Shown: in pieces, positions 1 through 8,612 of the stretch
How positions within the stretch are numbered: the stretch's first letter is position 1
How the letters are laid out: each line of letters starts with the position of its first letter
Source: a virus
Reading direction: 5' to 3' (one strand)
DNA length: 64,000 nt
IMG/VR virus record: IMGVR_UViG_3300020474_001461
Span: 1 to 64,000 of that record
Notes under the pieces: generated by a model
Seen by the model: only the letters and a program-made list of their open reading frames with translations
Databases searched by the model: none
What the model was told of the DNA's origin: nothing
Program-made: the position numbers and the translations under genes

Positions 1-26
1 GCTGACCCTTTTTGTTGTGGATTCAT
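1..26 (-). CDS. 5' end of a gene running off the left edge
   Basis: Only the first eight codons (MNPQQKGS) are inside the window. The start is supported by a very strong ribosome binding site, AGGAAGGAAG, directly before the ATG. Nothing can be said about function. The orientation matches all its neighbours. Confidence 0.5.
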
Positions 27-140
27 CTTCCTTCCTGAGCGCCTAATTAAATTTTACAAGGATTTATTAAGGAATTATCGGGTGAGAGTTTACCATAAAG
101 TGGTAAAAAGTGGGATAAAAGGGGGTTTTTGTGGGATTTT

Positions 141-221
141 TTAACGGTCCAAATACTTGAACCAACGATTCATAATGAAAACGAATACGCAGAATATAAG
201 GATTACTTTAATTATGACCAT
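141..221 (-). CDS. tiny putative membrane peptide (26 aa)
   Basis: A 26-codon frame starts MVIIKVILIFCVFVF and ends in a basic tail (NRWFKYLDR). It would form one hydrophobic segment with a positive C-terminus. It sits in the otherwise empty 27-310 interval between the left-edge gene and the Smr-like gene. No convincing ribosome binding site precedes the ATG, so it may be a chance frame. The rest of the interval shows no recognisable element apart from a direct GGTTGTTC repeat near 293-312. Confidence 0.25.
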   Translation of the reverse strand: MVIIKVILIFCVFVFIMNRWFKYLDR

Positions 222-310
222 ATAAGGATAAATAGGTCTTGGGGAATCTTGGCTGGTGAATTAAGGTAGATTTATTTTGTCTCACCTATACGGGGTTGTT
301 CAGGGTTGTT

Positions 311-529
311 CTACCCTACGATGACCGTTCTACCCATGTTCCACTCTGTAACAACGTACTTAAAATCGTGTTCGTCTAAGAAGTCGTGTACTAACTGTCT
401 CATAGGTTCAGAGTTTCCTGTAATAATCTCAGTCTTCAGATAGTCTTTCTTTCCGTTCAGGAGTTTCTTTTCCAAGATTTTTTCTACCTGATGGTGTCTT
501 TTACCGTGTAAGTCTACAGTGATTTTCAT
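311..529 (-). CDS. Smr-like domain protein (72 aa)
   Basis: A small single-domain protein that resembles the Smr (small MutS-related) fold. The N-terminus carries the hallmark VDLHG at residues 5-9. A central EIITGNS (residues 34-40) matches the family's I-x-TG-x-G/S region, and a terminal beta strand (RTVIVG) follows. Smr domains act as nucleases or nucleic-acid binders in recombination, ribosome rescue and RNA cleavage. The second glycine of the usual TGKG is replaced, so activity is uncertain. The start overlaps the stop of the upstream gene by 4 bp, so the two are probably translationally coupled. Confidence 0.6.
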   Translation of the reverse strand: MKITVDLHGKRHHQVEKILEKKLLNGKKDYLKTEIITGNSEPMRQLVHDFLDEHDFKYVVTEWNMGRTVIVG

Positions 530-855
530 ATTGTTTTGCTTTCTTCATTAAATTCTACACCACCTGTATTGGTTGAACGAAACATGGGTTCGTAATAAGA
601 CGAGTAATCCACGTTAGGAAAAGGTATCTTTAACTGTCCCTCTTCTACGTCATATAGTAGTGTTTCTTCGGTGTGTCTTAGTGGACTATATCTTTCTATA
701 TTTTTAGTCCAATTCCATGCGTTAACTCCTAATGAAAGGAATTGTAATTTTAACCCTTCATAGGATGGATTTGTTTTGGTGACCGTAATCGTCCCCTCTT
801 CGGATGTGATGTGAATATCACCACCACTATCCATTGTGATTGATTTTATTTCCAT
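526..855 (-). CDS. hypothetical phage protein (109 aa)
   Basis: No family recognised. The first 30 residues alternate hydrophobic and polar residues (IKSITM, DIHITS, TITVTK), suggesting a short beta meander. An aromatic-rich middle and an acidic C-terminus follow. It is packed between two other small genes with overlaps of 4 and 10 bp, as expected for real phage genes. No signal peptide or membrane segment is seen. Confidence 0.5.
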   Translation of the reverse strand: MEIKSITMDSGGDIHITSEEGTITVTKTNPSYEGLKLQFLSLGVNAWNWTKNIERYSPLRHTEETLLYDVEEGQLKIPFPNVDYSSYYEPMFRSTNTGGVEFNEESKTI

Positions 856-1103
856 GTTGAATCGATTTTATATTTCTTTATATAAGTGTTAAAGAGATTC
901 TCTCCACCCATTCCCATGTGGAGTATCTCGGTATCTTGAGGTAAATACTTCTTTGAGCGCGTATTGTTTATCTTATCTATGTGGTCCTCGAATACTTCTA
1001 TTCTTGGATTCCTACACCTTTTAGGTTTGTGTACTATAATAGTCTTCATAAGTCCCATACCGATGGTCTTCGTTTGGGAAAGCGCGTTGTAATCCATAAC
1101 CAT
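846..1103 (-). CDS. hypothetical phage protein (85 aa)
   Basis: Not recognised. The protein is basic and mixed alpha/beta. A hydrophobic MKTIIVHKPK strand at residues 19-28 could also mark a later start, although the open upstream part (MVMDYNALSQ) is plausible. Its last 10 bp overlap the next gene. The 100 bp upstream (1104-1203) contain a weak 7-bp inverted repeat at 1137-1159 and no gene. Confidence 0.45.
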   Translation of the reverse strand: MVMDYNALSQTKTIGMGLMKTIIVHKPKRCRNPRIEVFEDHIDKINNTRSKKYLPQDTEILHMGMGGENLFNTYIKKYKIDSTWK

Positions 1104-1203
1104 AATTTAATTAATAATATTTTCATTTTTAGAAACAATTTTGGGTTTATCTCAAAATTTTTCTTAGACACACGAAATCGTCCATTACCGTGGGTGGACG
1201 TAT

Positions 1204-1392
1204 CTATTGGTCTCCTCTTGAGGTTAATTCTTTTATCATCTCTTCTTCATCTTCTTCCGTAAACTGTATATATGGTCTTTCACTGTTGAAAGATAACCAA
1301 TTACCGTCTAACACGGATTCCACGATTGAACTTGTTACTGCTGTTAACTTTGTTTTGTTTCCTACTGTTTTCTTGACGAACTTCTTACTCAC
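1204..1392 (-). CDS. hypothetical small acidic-tailed protein (62 aa)
   Basis: Unrecognised protein with a basic N-terminus (SKKFVKKTVGNKTK) and a strongly acidic C-terminal half (FTEEDEEEMIKEL). The start codon is GTG, chosen because a good ribosome binding site (AGGAGAGGA) lies just upstream. It lies 10 bp downstream of the NUDIX gene, suggesting the same transcript. Confidence 0.5.
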   Translation of the reverse strand: MSKKFVKKTVGNKTKLTAVTSSIVESVLDGNWLSFNSERPYIQFTEEDEEEMIKELTSRGDQ

Positions 1393-1402
1393 CGTTCCTC
1401 TC

Positions 1403-1798
1403 CTATTCTTTTTTGGTTAAAAATAAATCGTAACTACCCTTTATTATATATAGTGTTTTTTTACTTAATGGAGTGAACTTATATTTGTTTATATCATTCA
1501 TCGTAATCCATTTAACACTCTGATGTGCATTGAGTTTAGGTTTACCACTCTTATATTTGATTATATAAGGATAAAATTCTATTCCGTATTCTTCTCTCTC
1601 GGGTATTGAATAATAAACTTTTATGTCTATATCCAACTCCTCTTTCCATTCACGAATTATCGCGTTATACGGAGTTTCACCTTTCTCAATCTTACCACCT
1701 GGCAGTTCCCACATATCAGGACAAACTGAATCTGTGGATAATCTTTTACCAATTAGGAAAGTATCTTCGTCACATAATACTCCAACTACTATCTTCAT
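1403..1798 (-). CDS. NUDIX hydrolase (MutT-like)
   Basis: A 131-residue NUDIX pyrophosphohydrolase. The Nudix box is clear: GKIEKGE at residues 35-41, then REWKEELDI at 49-57, matching GX5EX7REUXEEXGU except that the late glycine is Asp. MutT-type enzymes cleave nucleoside diphosphates linked to X, such as 8-oxo-dGTP or nucleotide sugars. The ELPGGK context and small size resemble MutT/NudG-type pool-sanitising enzymes, but the substrate is not certain. The start at 1798 (MKIVVGVL) fits the family's first strand and follows a GAGGAC ribosome binding site. A frame extends to 1873 but overlaps a small upstream gene. Confidence 0.85.
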   Translation of the reverse strand: MKIVVGVLCDEDTFLIGKRLSTDSVCPDMWELPGGKIEKGETPYNAIIREWKEELDIDIKVYYSIPEREEYGIEFYPYIIKYKSGKPKLNAHQSVKWITMNDINKYKFTPLSKKTLYIIKGSYDLFLTKKE

Positions 1799-1949
1799 TA
1801 TTGTTGTCGTCCTCGTATATTCCAAGTTGTTTATAGTTGATAGGGATGTCATATGTTTGTGACATCTTTGCAACCATTTTAGTTGCTTTTATCATCTTAT
1901 TAGTCTGAGTACTCCAAAGATACCTCGTTACAAAACTTTCGTCAAACAT
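1770..1949 (-). CDS. small hypothetical protein (59 aa)
   Basis: Found by reading the gap between the NUDIX and NUC1 genes. A 59-codon frame starts MFDESFVTRYLWST, has an amphipathic lysine/methionine-rich helix, and ends with an Asn/Asp/Ser-rich tail. Its start overlaps the stop of the upstream nuclease gene (TAATG), and its end overlaps the NUDIX start by 29 bp. This packing is typical of the window. No known family. Confidence 0.55.
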   Translation of the reverse strand: MFDESFVTRYLWSTQTNKMIKATKMVAKMSQTYDIPINYKQLGIYEDDNNNEDSSWSIM

Positions 1950-2581
1950 TAGTCGTTTATATTTCTTATATTAGGTATTTGAAAGTCTGACCAATCTCTA
2001 CCTTTTAAATTTACATTATCAAACTTAAATGTCCATTCATGTTGACCTGCCCAAATTACTTTTGTGAATCCACTTGGTATAAGTGCTCCACCTGCTGCAT
2101 ATTCGGGTTCATTGTCAAAATGTATTGTTACATTTACTTTTACTGTTTCAAATACCTTGGATAAGTCTCGTTCAAATCTTTCGAGTTCTTTCCACGGTCC
2201 TCTGTTTAGTGATTCGTGTTGAAGTGCACAATTCAGATAGTTGAACGTTTCTCTCAAAGTTTCTTTATCAAAACAATTAAATGCTGCTGCTGGTGCCATA
2301 TGACCTTTATCATATACATTTGCTTTGTAGTCATCATTGTCTGAAGTTTTCCATCCTTTTGGTTTCCAAAAGTCCATTCCACTTCTACTGATTTCACCTG
2401 TTGGACACATTACTGTATATGTCACTTGAAGAGGTTGTTCATAATCTTCACTATAAACTACGTCATATAACTTACCGTCATAGTTTCTGATTTGTGCATT
2501 CATCGTAGTTGCACTCCACATAAACAGGAAGTACATCAACGCGAACATTAACAGTTTATCTATATTATCAAATTCTCTCAT
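1949..2581 (-). CDS. exported NUC1-type DNA/RNA non-specific endonuclease
   Basis: A 210-residue protein with a hydrophobic N-terminal segment (residues 9-28) ending NA-Q, a likely Sec signal peptide. The catalytic core is the His-Me-finger NUC1 family. It has DKGH at 91-94 (the DRGH motif with catalytic His94), followed by the metal-site helix N117-x3-Q121 with N126, W130 and E133. This arrangement is that of Serratia nuclease and EndoG-like enzymes, which cut single- and double-stranded DNA and RNA using one Mg ion. Export suggests action in the periplasm or outside, not on intracellular host DNA. The start overlaps the flavodoxin-like gene by 4 bp. Confidence 0.85.
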   Translation of the reverse strand: MREFDNIDKLLMFALMYFLFMWSATTMNAQIRNYDGKLYDVVYSEDYEQPLQVTYTVMCPTGEISRSGMDFWKPKGWKTSDNDDYKANVYDKGHMAPAAAFNCFDKETLRETFNYLNCALQHESLNRGPWKELERFERDLSKVFETVKVNVTIHFDNEPEYAAGGALIPSGFTKVIWAGQHEWTFKFDNVNLKGRDWSDFQIPNIRNIND

Positions 2582-3168
2582 AATTTTAAATCTTTCTTGA
2601 TATCGTTTTCTACTACTTTTAAATACTTTTTTCTTTTCTTATCTGATACAAATGGAACTGACCAAAATTGTTTTGTTTTTAACCATCTACTGATTTTCCA
2701 TCCAAATACAAATGTAAATACACCCAACACCAATCTTAACTTGACTGAATTTAAGTATAATGTAATCACGGGTAACATTGGTGCACCGTGAGTGATATAT
2801 GTTCTAACTTTTTTATCTCCTAAGAACGGGACAGGATATGCATACAGTTTCGTAATGTTTTGAAATTTATATGCGAATCCAGGCGTTAAAACCTCATCAA
2901 AAAATGTTTCCATTTTTGGAACTAATCTAAACCACCAAACAGGTGATATAAAATAAATGTGAGTTGACCAAGTAATCATATCTTGGTATTCTTTTATTAA
3001 CTCTGTTCTATCTCTATGTAATTTATCCTCGTATAAATCTATCACCTTGTAGTTCTCACCGTTCTCATCCATTTTGTCAACTATGGTCTTATATATACCG
3101 TTATAACAAAATGAGTTTTTATCGGGGTGTCCTACTACTATTAGGTGTTTGAATCTTTTTTTTCCCAT
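2578..3168 (-). CDS. flavodoxin-2 family NAD(P)H quinone reductase-like protein
   Basis: A 196-residue flavodoxin-fold protein of the NQO/MdaB type. The first strand and loop read HLIVVGHPDKNSF (residues 8-20), as in FMN/FAD-binding quinone reductases. The central block SPVWWFRLVPKMETFFDEVL (residues 94-113) is the family's signature. A lysine-rich tail ends the protein. Such enzymes carry out two-electron reduction of quinones or other electron acceptors in the cytoplasm. A phage role in redox balance is inference. It abuts the upstream 52-residue gene with no spacer. Confidence 0.75.
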   Translation of the reverse strand: MGKKRFKHLIVVGHPDKNSFCYNGIYKTIVDKMDENGENYKVIDLYEDKLHRDRTELIKEYQDMITWSTHIYFISPVWWFRLVPKMETFFDEVLTPGFAYKFQNITKLYAYPVPFLGDKKVRTYITHGAPMLPVITLYLNSVKLRLVLGVFTFVFGWKISRWLKTKQFWSVPFVSDKKRKKYLKVVENDIKKDLKL

Positions 3169-3327
3169 TTATTGATTTACTATTTTCCAACTGAATGGTT
3201 GTCTGTTTCTTTGATATTGTTCCATACTCCATTCTATATCGTCTGTTTCGATTGTTGTCAAGTATGGTTTTGTTGAACAAAACTTCTCTTCCATTAGTGG
3301 TGTTATTTCTATTATGTATTTAGTCAT
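3169..3327 (-). CDS. small hypothetical protein (52 aa)
   Basis: A 52-codon frame, MTKYIIEITPLMEEKF through to WKIVNQ, fills the gap between the reductase and cytidylyltransferase genes. It ends one base before the reductase start and overlaps the cytidylyltransferase stop by 8 bp. The start forms a beta-like stretch (KYIIEITP) and the composition is soluble. Not recognised. Confidence 0.55.
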   Translation of the reverse strand: MTKYIIEITPLMEEKFCSTKPYLTTIETDDIEWSMEQYQRNRQPFSWKIVNQ

Positions 3328-3802
3328 CCATTTCTAATTTACGTTCAAAGTACTGAGCAGAGTCCTGAATTTCAGGATTCTGTTTGATTGTTTGCATTGC
3401 AATCATATCTTTCATTTTAGTTGTTGACCAACCATGTGCTCTTGTTGTGTACACAATCTTTGGTGGTAAGTCATCACCTGTAAATGATTTTCCGATATAA
3501 TCCTCACCTAAGATTCTTACATCGGGTTTGAAAAACTTAATCAATTCGTAAAGTTCTTCTTCCGTCTGATAAACATAAACCTCATCAATATATTGTATTG
3601 CCATCAATGTACGATATCTTTCGTATAATGGAATCACGGGTTTATATTTTGACTTCCTATGAAGTGACGGGTCTCTTTGTAAAAACACTATGAAATGGTC
3701 ACAATGTCTTTTCGCCTCTTGAAAGGTGTATATATAGCCAGGATGAATCAAATCAAAATTACCTGCTGTACATCCTATTATTTTACTCTTTTTCTTTCCC
3801 AC
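3320..3802 (-). CDS. cytidylyltransferase-like nucleotidyltransferase
   Basis: A 160-residue Rossmann-type nucleotidyltransferase related to glycerol-3-phosphate cytidylyltransferase (TagD) and FAD synthetase-like enzymes. The first motif, GNFDLIHPGY (residues 14-23), corresponds to the G-x-FD-x-x-H-x-G-H signature with the last His replaced by Tyr. ERYRTL is the conserved Arg motif, and a late WSTTKMK stands for the ISTT motif. Family members join CTP or ATP to a phosphorylated alcohol. Without tagF-like partners, the substrate is unknown. It overlaps the J-domain gene by 20 bp. Confidence 0.75.
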   Translation of the reverse strand: MGKKKSKIIGCTAGNFDLIHPGYIYTFQEAKRHCDHFIVFLQRDPSLHRKSKYKPVIPLYERYRTLMAIQYIDEVYVYQTEEELYELIKFFKPDVRILGEDYIGKSFTGDDLPPKIVYTTRAHGWSTTKMKDMIAMQTIKQNPEIQDSAQYFERKLEMDD

Positions 3803-4429
3803 GTTGTCCTAATAACTTCTTTTTCTTTTTTCTTAAGTCTTTGGGTAAGTCTTCTTGATTTGGTGTATGTCCTGTCTCATCAATAACTCTCTGTATACAG
3901 AACAACCTCGCGTCTTTATCACCTGTACCCCATAACCAACCGATACTACCTTTTATACTGTCTATGTCTTGTTTAATCTTACTTAAGTTTTCTTCTAATA
4001 ATTGTTCATCATTTTTATCCAACTTATATGAAACTCCTAACTCACCTGCGAATTCTAACATTTTTACCAAGTTTTGAGTTTCATATGCTTGATTTACTTT
4101 TTGAAAGACTTCACTATTACCACCTACGTCAGGATGTGCTTTAGTCGCGAGTCTCTTATATAGATTCTTGACCTTTCTCGGCGCATTTTTAAGAAGAGTT
4201 CGTTGTTTATCGATTTTCTCTTCCCTTTGTTTTCGTTCACGTTTTGCATTCTCATAATGTATCGTTGGGTCTTCTATTGGTTTTTTTGGTTTTTTTAAAG
4301 GTTTGTCATAAAACTTTTTAAAATATTTGTCAAAATCTTTACAATAGGTCTGAAACTCTTCTTCAACCAATTCCCTCTCAAGTTTTAATACTTCAGATTT
4401 TAGTTTTAATAGTTTCAGTTTTTTGTTCA

Positions 4430-4430
<1 letters not shown>
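3783..4430 (-). CDS. J-domain (DnaJ-like) co-chaperone
   Basis: A 215-residue protein. After a long charged helical N-terminus (residues 1-90) comes a J-domain core: LYKRLATKAHPDVGG with the invariant HPD at about residues 99-101, then the helix FQKVNQAYETQNLVKML. J-proteins stimulate Hsp70 ATPase, so this one would probably recruit the host DnaK. The lysine-rich C-terminus (KDLRKKKKKL) may bind nucleic acid or membrane. The GTG start at 4430 overlaps the GroEL stop (TAGTG), with GGATGA as ribosome binding site inside groEL. Coupling to groEL supports a chaperone role. Confidence 0.75.
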
Positions 4431-6028
<1,598 letters not shown>

Positions 6029-6628
6029 TTATTTACCTTTTTTTCGTTTTAATTTTGCTTGTTTAATTTGTTCCGCTCTCCACTGTGGTTGTTTACCTCT
6101 GATATTACCTCTTTGATTATGAAAACAATTGTAACACAAAAATCTAATGTTTTCTCTTTTGTGATTTGTCCAATCGTCATCCATATGGTCAAGAATCAAA
6201 GGAATAGAACCATCTGTCAATCTTTTTTCTTTGTATCCACAACTATGACATTCATGTGGAAATTCTAACTCAGGTTTATGTGAGTTGTTAATTAATCTTT
6301 TCTTCAATAAAAAAACAGGATAATTAGGATGTTTACCATCTAAGATGTCATTCAACGCGTATTTACCTTGAGTTACATTATATGGTTTCTTAACACCTTT
6401 ACCTCTCTGATTCTTATGTAAGTCCCAAAGAGTTTTCCCTGATTTTTCGTCTATATAAGATTTTGAATATTTTTGATATGTAGTTAGTGATACATTAAGG
6501 AATCTGGCTGCACCTGAGTTTGATTTTGAGTTTTTCATCGCATAACGAATCTGACTCTCAGTCAAGTTCAAGGGAGTTCTTCCTTTCCCTAAAACATATC
6601 CATTCGGTAATTTAAAACCTTTTTTCAT
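6029..6628 (-). CDS. HNH endonuclease with helix-turn-helix
   Basis: A 199-residue protein. The N-terminal 60 residues look like a DNA-binding helix-turn-helix (ESQIRYAMKNSKSNSGAARF then LNVSLTTYQKY). The C-terminal half has an HNH/zinc module: CHSC near residue 126, LDHMDDDW as the first His motif, then NIRFLCYNCFHNQRG with the second Cys pair and final His. It is probably a free-standing homing-type nuclease inserted beside groEL. The ATG follows AAAGG. The catalytic triad looks intact. Confidence 0.8.
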   Translation of the reverse strand: MKKGFKLPNGYVLGKGRTPLNLTESQIRYAMKNSKSNSGAARFLNVSLTTYQKYSKSYIDEKSGKTLWDLHKNQRGKGVKKPYNVTQGKYALNDILDGKHPNYPVFLLKKRLINNSHKPELEFPHECHSCGYKEKRLTDGSIPLILDHMDDDWTNHKRENIRFLCYNCFHNQRGNIRGKQPQWRAEQIKQAKLKRKKGK

Positions 6629-6653
6629 ATCCTTTATTTATATATAAATATGG

Positions 6654-6878
6654 TTATCCATATTTTTCCACTATACTCTCTAAAAATTGGAAATCTCTAT
6701 GAGATAGTGTTAATCTTTGTTTCTGTACTTTTTGTTCTAAATCATACAGTTTTTTCTTATCTTTATACGACCAAACACCTAATATGTGTTTTGGGTTTGA
6801 ATAAACTATTTCTTTTGCACTTCGTATAAAATGGAAGTGTCTTGTTAATTCATTATCAATTAGTCCTCTAAACCACAT
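6654..6878 (-). CDS. hypothetical protein (74 aa)
   Basis: Unrecognised small soluble protein with mixed aromatic and basic composition. Its helical C-terminal half (KKKLYDLEQKVQKQRL then SHRDFQFLESIVEKY) could be a short coiled coil. It lies 3 bp from the membrane-protein gene upstream, so it is part of the groES-groEL transcript. Confidence 0.45.
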   Translation of the reverse strand: MWFRGLIDNELTRHFHFIRSAKEIVYSNPKHILGVWSYKDKKKLYDLEQKVQKQRLTLSHRDFQFLESIVEKYG

Positions 6879-6881
6879 TAA

Positions 6882-7229
6882 TTATTTCCAAAGTACTTGG
6901 ATACTTAACAGTGTAAATGCTAATATCAATGATACAACAACTTTTGGTGTAAATCCTTGGTTAAAATAGTAGGACACCCCCCACGCGTAAACCATCATAC
7001 CAATACCAAATCCAAGAAATCTTGCTGGCCATAATAGTCCTTCAAATCCTTGAACTGCGTATTTTGTTCCGTAAATGTAAAAAAATGATATTGGTATACC
7101 TAATAGTGCTAATATATGTGAATTATTTTTAAACCATTCCCACTTAAACTGTCCATTTAATTGATGAAACACACAAAGGTGTCCACATAAAAATAGAAAT
7201 GCACCTAATAATAAAAACTTACTGTTCAT
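6882..7229 (-). CDS. small integral membrane protein (115 aa)
   Basis: About four hydrophobic helices can be read: residues 4-22, 36-54, 66-90 and 95-113. The loops are short and mildly basic. No enzyme motif is visible. It lies between groES and groEL, in one of the few places where the phage encodes an inner-membrane protein. Function unknown. Confidence 0.55.
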   Translation of the reverse strand: MNSKFLLLGAFLFLCGHLCVFHQLNGQFKWEWFKNNSHILALLGIPISFFYIYGTKYAVQGFEGLLWPARFLGFGIGMMVYAWGVSYYFNQGFTPKVVVSLILAFTLLSIQVLWK

Positions 7230-7392
7230 CTAAATCTTTTTTGGTAACTTTCTGATATGCATAAACATTTGGTAATCCTGAATAGTGACACCACTCATTA
7301 TATTGATACTCATCATCAATATGTGTCTCATGAGACAGTGGGTCTTTTCCCGCCATCTGAAGGTCTTCTATCCATCTTTTTGTTGCACTCAT
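7219..7392 (-). CDS. small hypothetical protein (57 aa)
   Basis: Read from the gap next to groES. MSATKRWIEDLQMAG starts at an ATG that overlaps the groES stop (ATGA), and the frame ends 11 bp inside the next gene. The sequence is hydrophilic with HETHIDDEYQYNEW in the middle. The conserved coupling to groES makes it likely real, but no family is recognised. Confidence 0.6.
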   Translation of the reverse strand: MSATKRWIEDLQMAGKDPLSHETHIDDEYQYNEWCHYSGLPNVYAYQKVTKKDLDEQ

Positions 7393-7670
7393 GATAGTCT
7401 TATTAATATTTCTTGTTCTCTGTACAGATTGTACTTATCACCGTCTAATCTTAGTTGTGTTCCTGTATTAGGAACAATAACGGTATCACCGACTTTTAGT
7501 TTCATCGGAATCTTTTTTCCTGTAGAAGTAAAAATACCTTCACCGACTGCGATAACTTCACCCTTCATCTGTTCTTTATTTGATTCAGGACGATATAATC
7601 CACCTTTGGTCTTTTCTTCTTCTTTGATTACTTTGACTAAAACATAGTCATTTAAAGGTTCGTAATTCAT
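7389..7670 (-). CDS. groES: GroES co-chaperonin
   Basis: A 93-residue Cpn10. It begins EPLNDYVLVKVIKEEEKTKGG, where residues about 18-30 (EEKTKGGLYRPES) form the mobile loop that binds GroEL. The beta-barrel core GEVIAVGEGIFT and VGDTVIVPNTGTQL follows, and the end is YREQEILI. Length and order match bacterial GroES rather than T4 gp31. A promoter of the window's main class lies at 7705-7734 and should drive groES and the genes below it, including groEL. Confidence 0.93.
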   Translation of the reverse strand: MNYEPLNDYVLVKVIKEEEKTKGGLYRPESNKEQMKGEVIAVGEGIFTSTGKKIPMKLKVGDTVIVPNTGTQLRLDGDKYNLYREQEILIRLS

Positions 7671-7704
7671 AACTTTTTCCTACTTAATATTTTATTTGTA
7701 CCTT

Positions 7705-7734
7705 AATATACAAAAAATTTAATTAATAAACAAA
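7705..7734 (-). promoter_or_regulatory. promoter upstream of groES
   Basis: TTTGTT, an 18-bp spacer and TATATT on the minus strand, about 35 bp before the groES start. It matches the TTTGGA-N18-TATATT class seen throughout this window, with two changes in the -35 element. No TTAACA boxes are present upstream. Confidence 0.6.
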
Positions 7735-7736
7735 CT

Positions 7737-7970
7737 TTATAGTTCATTTTTTCTTAAAATGTTGATGACTTCATTCAAGTCCTCAAACTCATTAAATACA
7801 ATCTCAGTATCTGCTATTTCTACTGAAATATCTTCATCAACCCAATCTTCTGAATCATTTGATATGAATTCAAGTCCACCGATTGTTAATGAATAATAAC
7901 AAAACTCATCTACACCCTCAACCTCGTCAAACCTTGCAAATCCAAGGTCGACTAAATCTTGTTCAGTCAT
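7737..7970 (-). CDS. acidic hypothetical protein (77 aa)
   Basis: A very acidic small protein (MTEQDLVDLGFARFDEVEG...), with about a quarter of residues Asp or Glu. It probably has alternating beta strands (FCYYSLTIGGLEF, SVEIADTEIVF) and a final helix (LNEVINILRKN). Similar acidic proteins are common as phage early inhibitors or DNA mimics, but nothing here proves that. It lies 9 bp from the upstream zinc-binding gene. Confidence 0.5.
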   Translation of the reverse strand: MTEQDLVDLGFARFDEVEGVDEFCYYSLTIGGLEFISNDSEDWVDEDISVEIADTEIVFNEFEDLNEVINILRKNEL

Positions 7971-7979
7971 TTAGTTCTC

Positions 7980-8180
7980 CTATCTTACGATATCAAAACT
8001 TTTGATACCATCACAGTCCAAACAAACTTCAGTATCTATTCTTCCCCTAACACATGAATCATGTTCCCAAAGAACTACTGTATTCTTAGAACCACACTCA
8101 CATTTAGAGTCTGTACATTTTAGTTTGCTGAACCTTTTGAGTTTTGGATGTTTAATCCACTCCTCTCTTAAATATATCAT
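7980..8180 (-). CDS. small zinc-binding hypothetical protein (66 aa)
   Basis: Six cysteines are visible: KCTDSKCECGS (residues 22-31, three Cys) and CV at about residue 45 with VCLDCDG near residue 55. The spacing suggests a zinc ribbon or knuckle. Such proteins usually bind nucleic acid or a polymerase. Its operon lies downstream of the HAD gene and promoter at 8558. Family unknown. Confidence 0.5.
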   Translation of the reverse strand: MIYLREEWIKHPKLKRFSKLKCTDSKCECGSKNTVVLWEHDSCVRGRIDTEVCLDCDGIKSFDIVR

Positions 8181-8182
8181 AA

Positions 8183-8536
8183 CTATAGATTTACGTTACT
8201 AAAACCACCATTTTTCTGAACAATTATACCTTCTGCTCTTACTTCATTAGGTTTTTTATCACTATTGTTATTTATTAAGATTCTTTCAGCTCTACCGATT
8301 CCCATAACTAATTGGTGGAATGGTATTCCTAAAATATCCATTTCTTGAATAGTGTCGTCTCTCAAAGACTCAGGTCTTGCAGTAGTCAAAACGATGTGGT
8401 ATCCTTTTTTGAACCAATCCACCATTTTATCTACAACCCCTGGCAATGCAACACTGTTAAACGGGTCAAGGTCTTCAAAGTTCACTTGGTGAACCAAAGT
8501 CCCATCGATGTCTGTAAAAATAGTTTTATTTGTCAT
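8183..8536 (-). CDS. HAD-superfamily phosphatase
   Basis: A 117-residue HAD hydrolase without a large cap. Motif I is FTDIDGTLV (residues 7-15, nucleophile Asp9 and Asp11), motif II is TTAR (about 53-56), and motif III/IV is the weak region around NNSDKKPNEVRAEG. The size and layout resemble phage polynucleotide 3'-phosphatase or small-molecule phosphatases. The gene starts about 15 nt after the predicted transcription start of the 8558-8587 promoter. Confidence 0.75.
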   Translation of the reverse strand: MTNKTIFTDIDGTLVHQVNFEDLDPFNSVALPGVVDKMVDWFKKGYHIVLTTARPESLRDDTIQEMDILGIPFHQLVMGIGRAERILINNNSDKKPNEVRAEGIIVQKNGGFSNVNL

Positions 8537-8557
8537 ACTTTATCTTATTACAATACT

Positions 8558-8612
8558 AATATAGGTATTTTTACCTACATTTCCAAATTTTTAATGTTAA
8601 ATTTGTGTTAAT
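8558..8612 (-). promoter_or_regulatory. promoter with two upstream TTAACA boxes (HAD gene)
   Basis: On the minus strand, -35 TTTGGA at 8582-8587, an 18-bp spacer and -10 TATATT (followed by AGT) at 8558-8563. Upstream, two TTAACA boxes 11 bp apart occupy roughly 8595-8611, the nearer being 7 bp from the -35. The same arrangement recurs at 11513, 12351, 12742 and 42511. Confidence 0.7.

Noticed and set aside
1137-1159. Hairpin (AATTTTG/CAAAATT) as a terminator of the 1204-1392 gene
   Set aside because: The T-run follows the stem only on the plus strand, whereas the genes are on the minus strand. The stem is 7 bp and AT-rich.
981-1262. Long plus-strand frame over the small genes at 846-1392
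   Set aside because: Antisense to two well-packed minus-strand genes, without a ribosome binding site; the usual reverse shadow in AT-rich phage DNA.
6635-6642. TATAAATA on the minus strand, identical to a T4 late promoter, before the HNH gene
   Set aside because: The transcript would begin at about the HNH start codon and exclude its ribosome binding site. No other copy was seen before genes in the window, so it is probably chance in AT-rich sequence.
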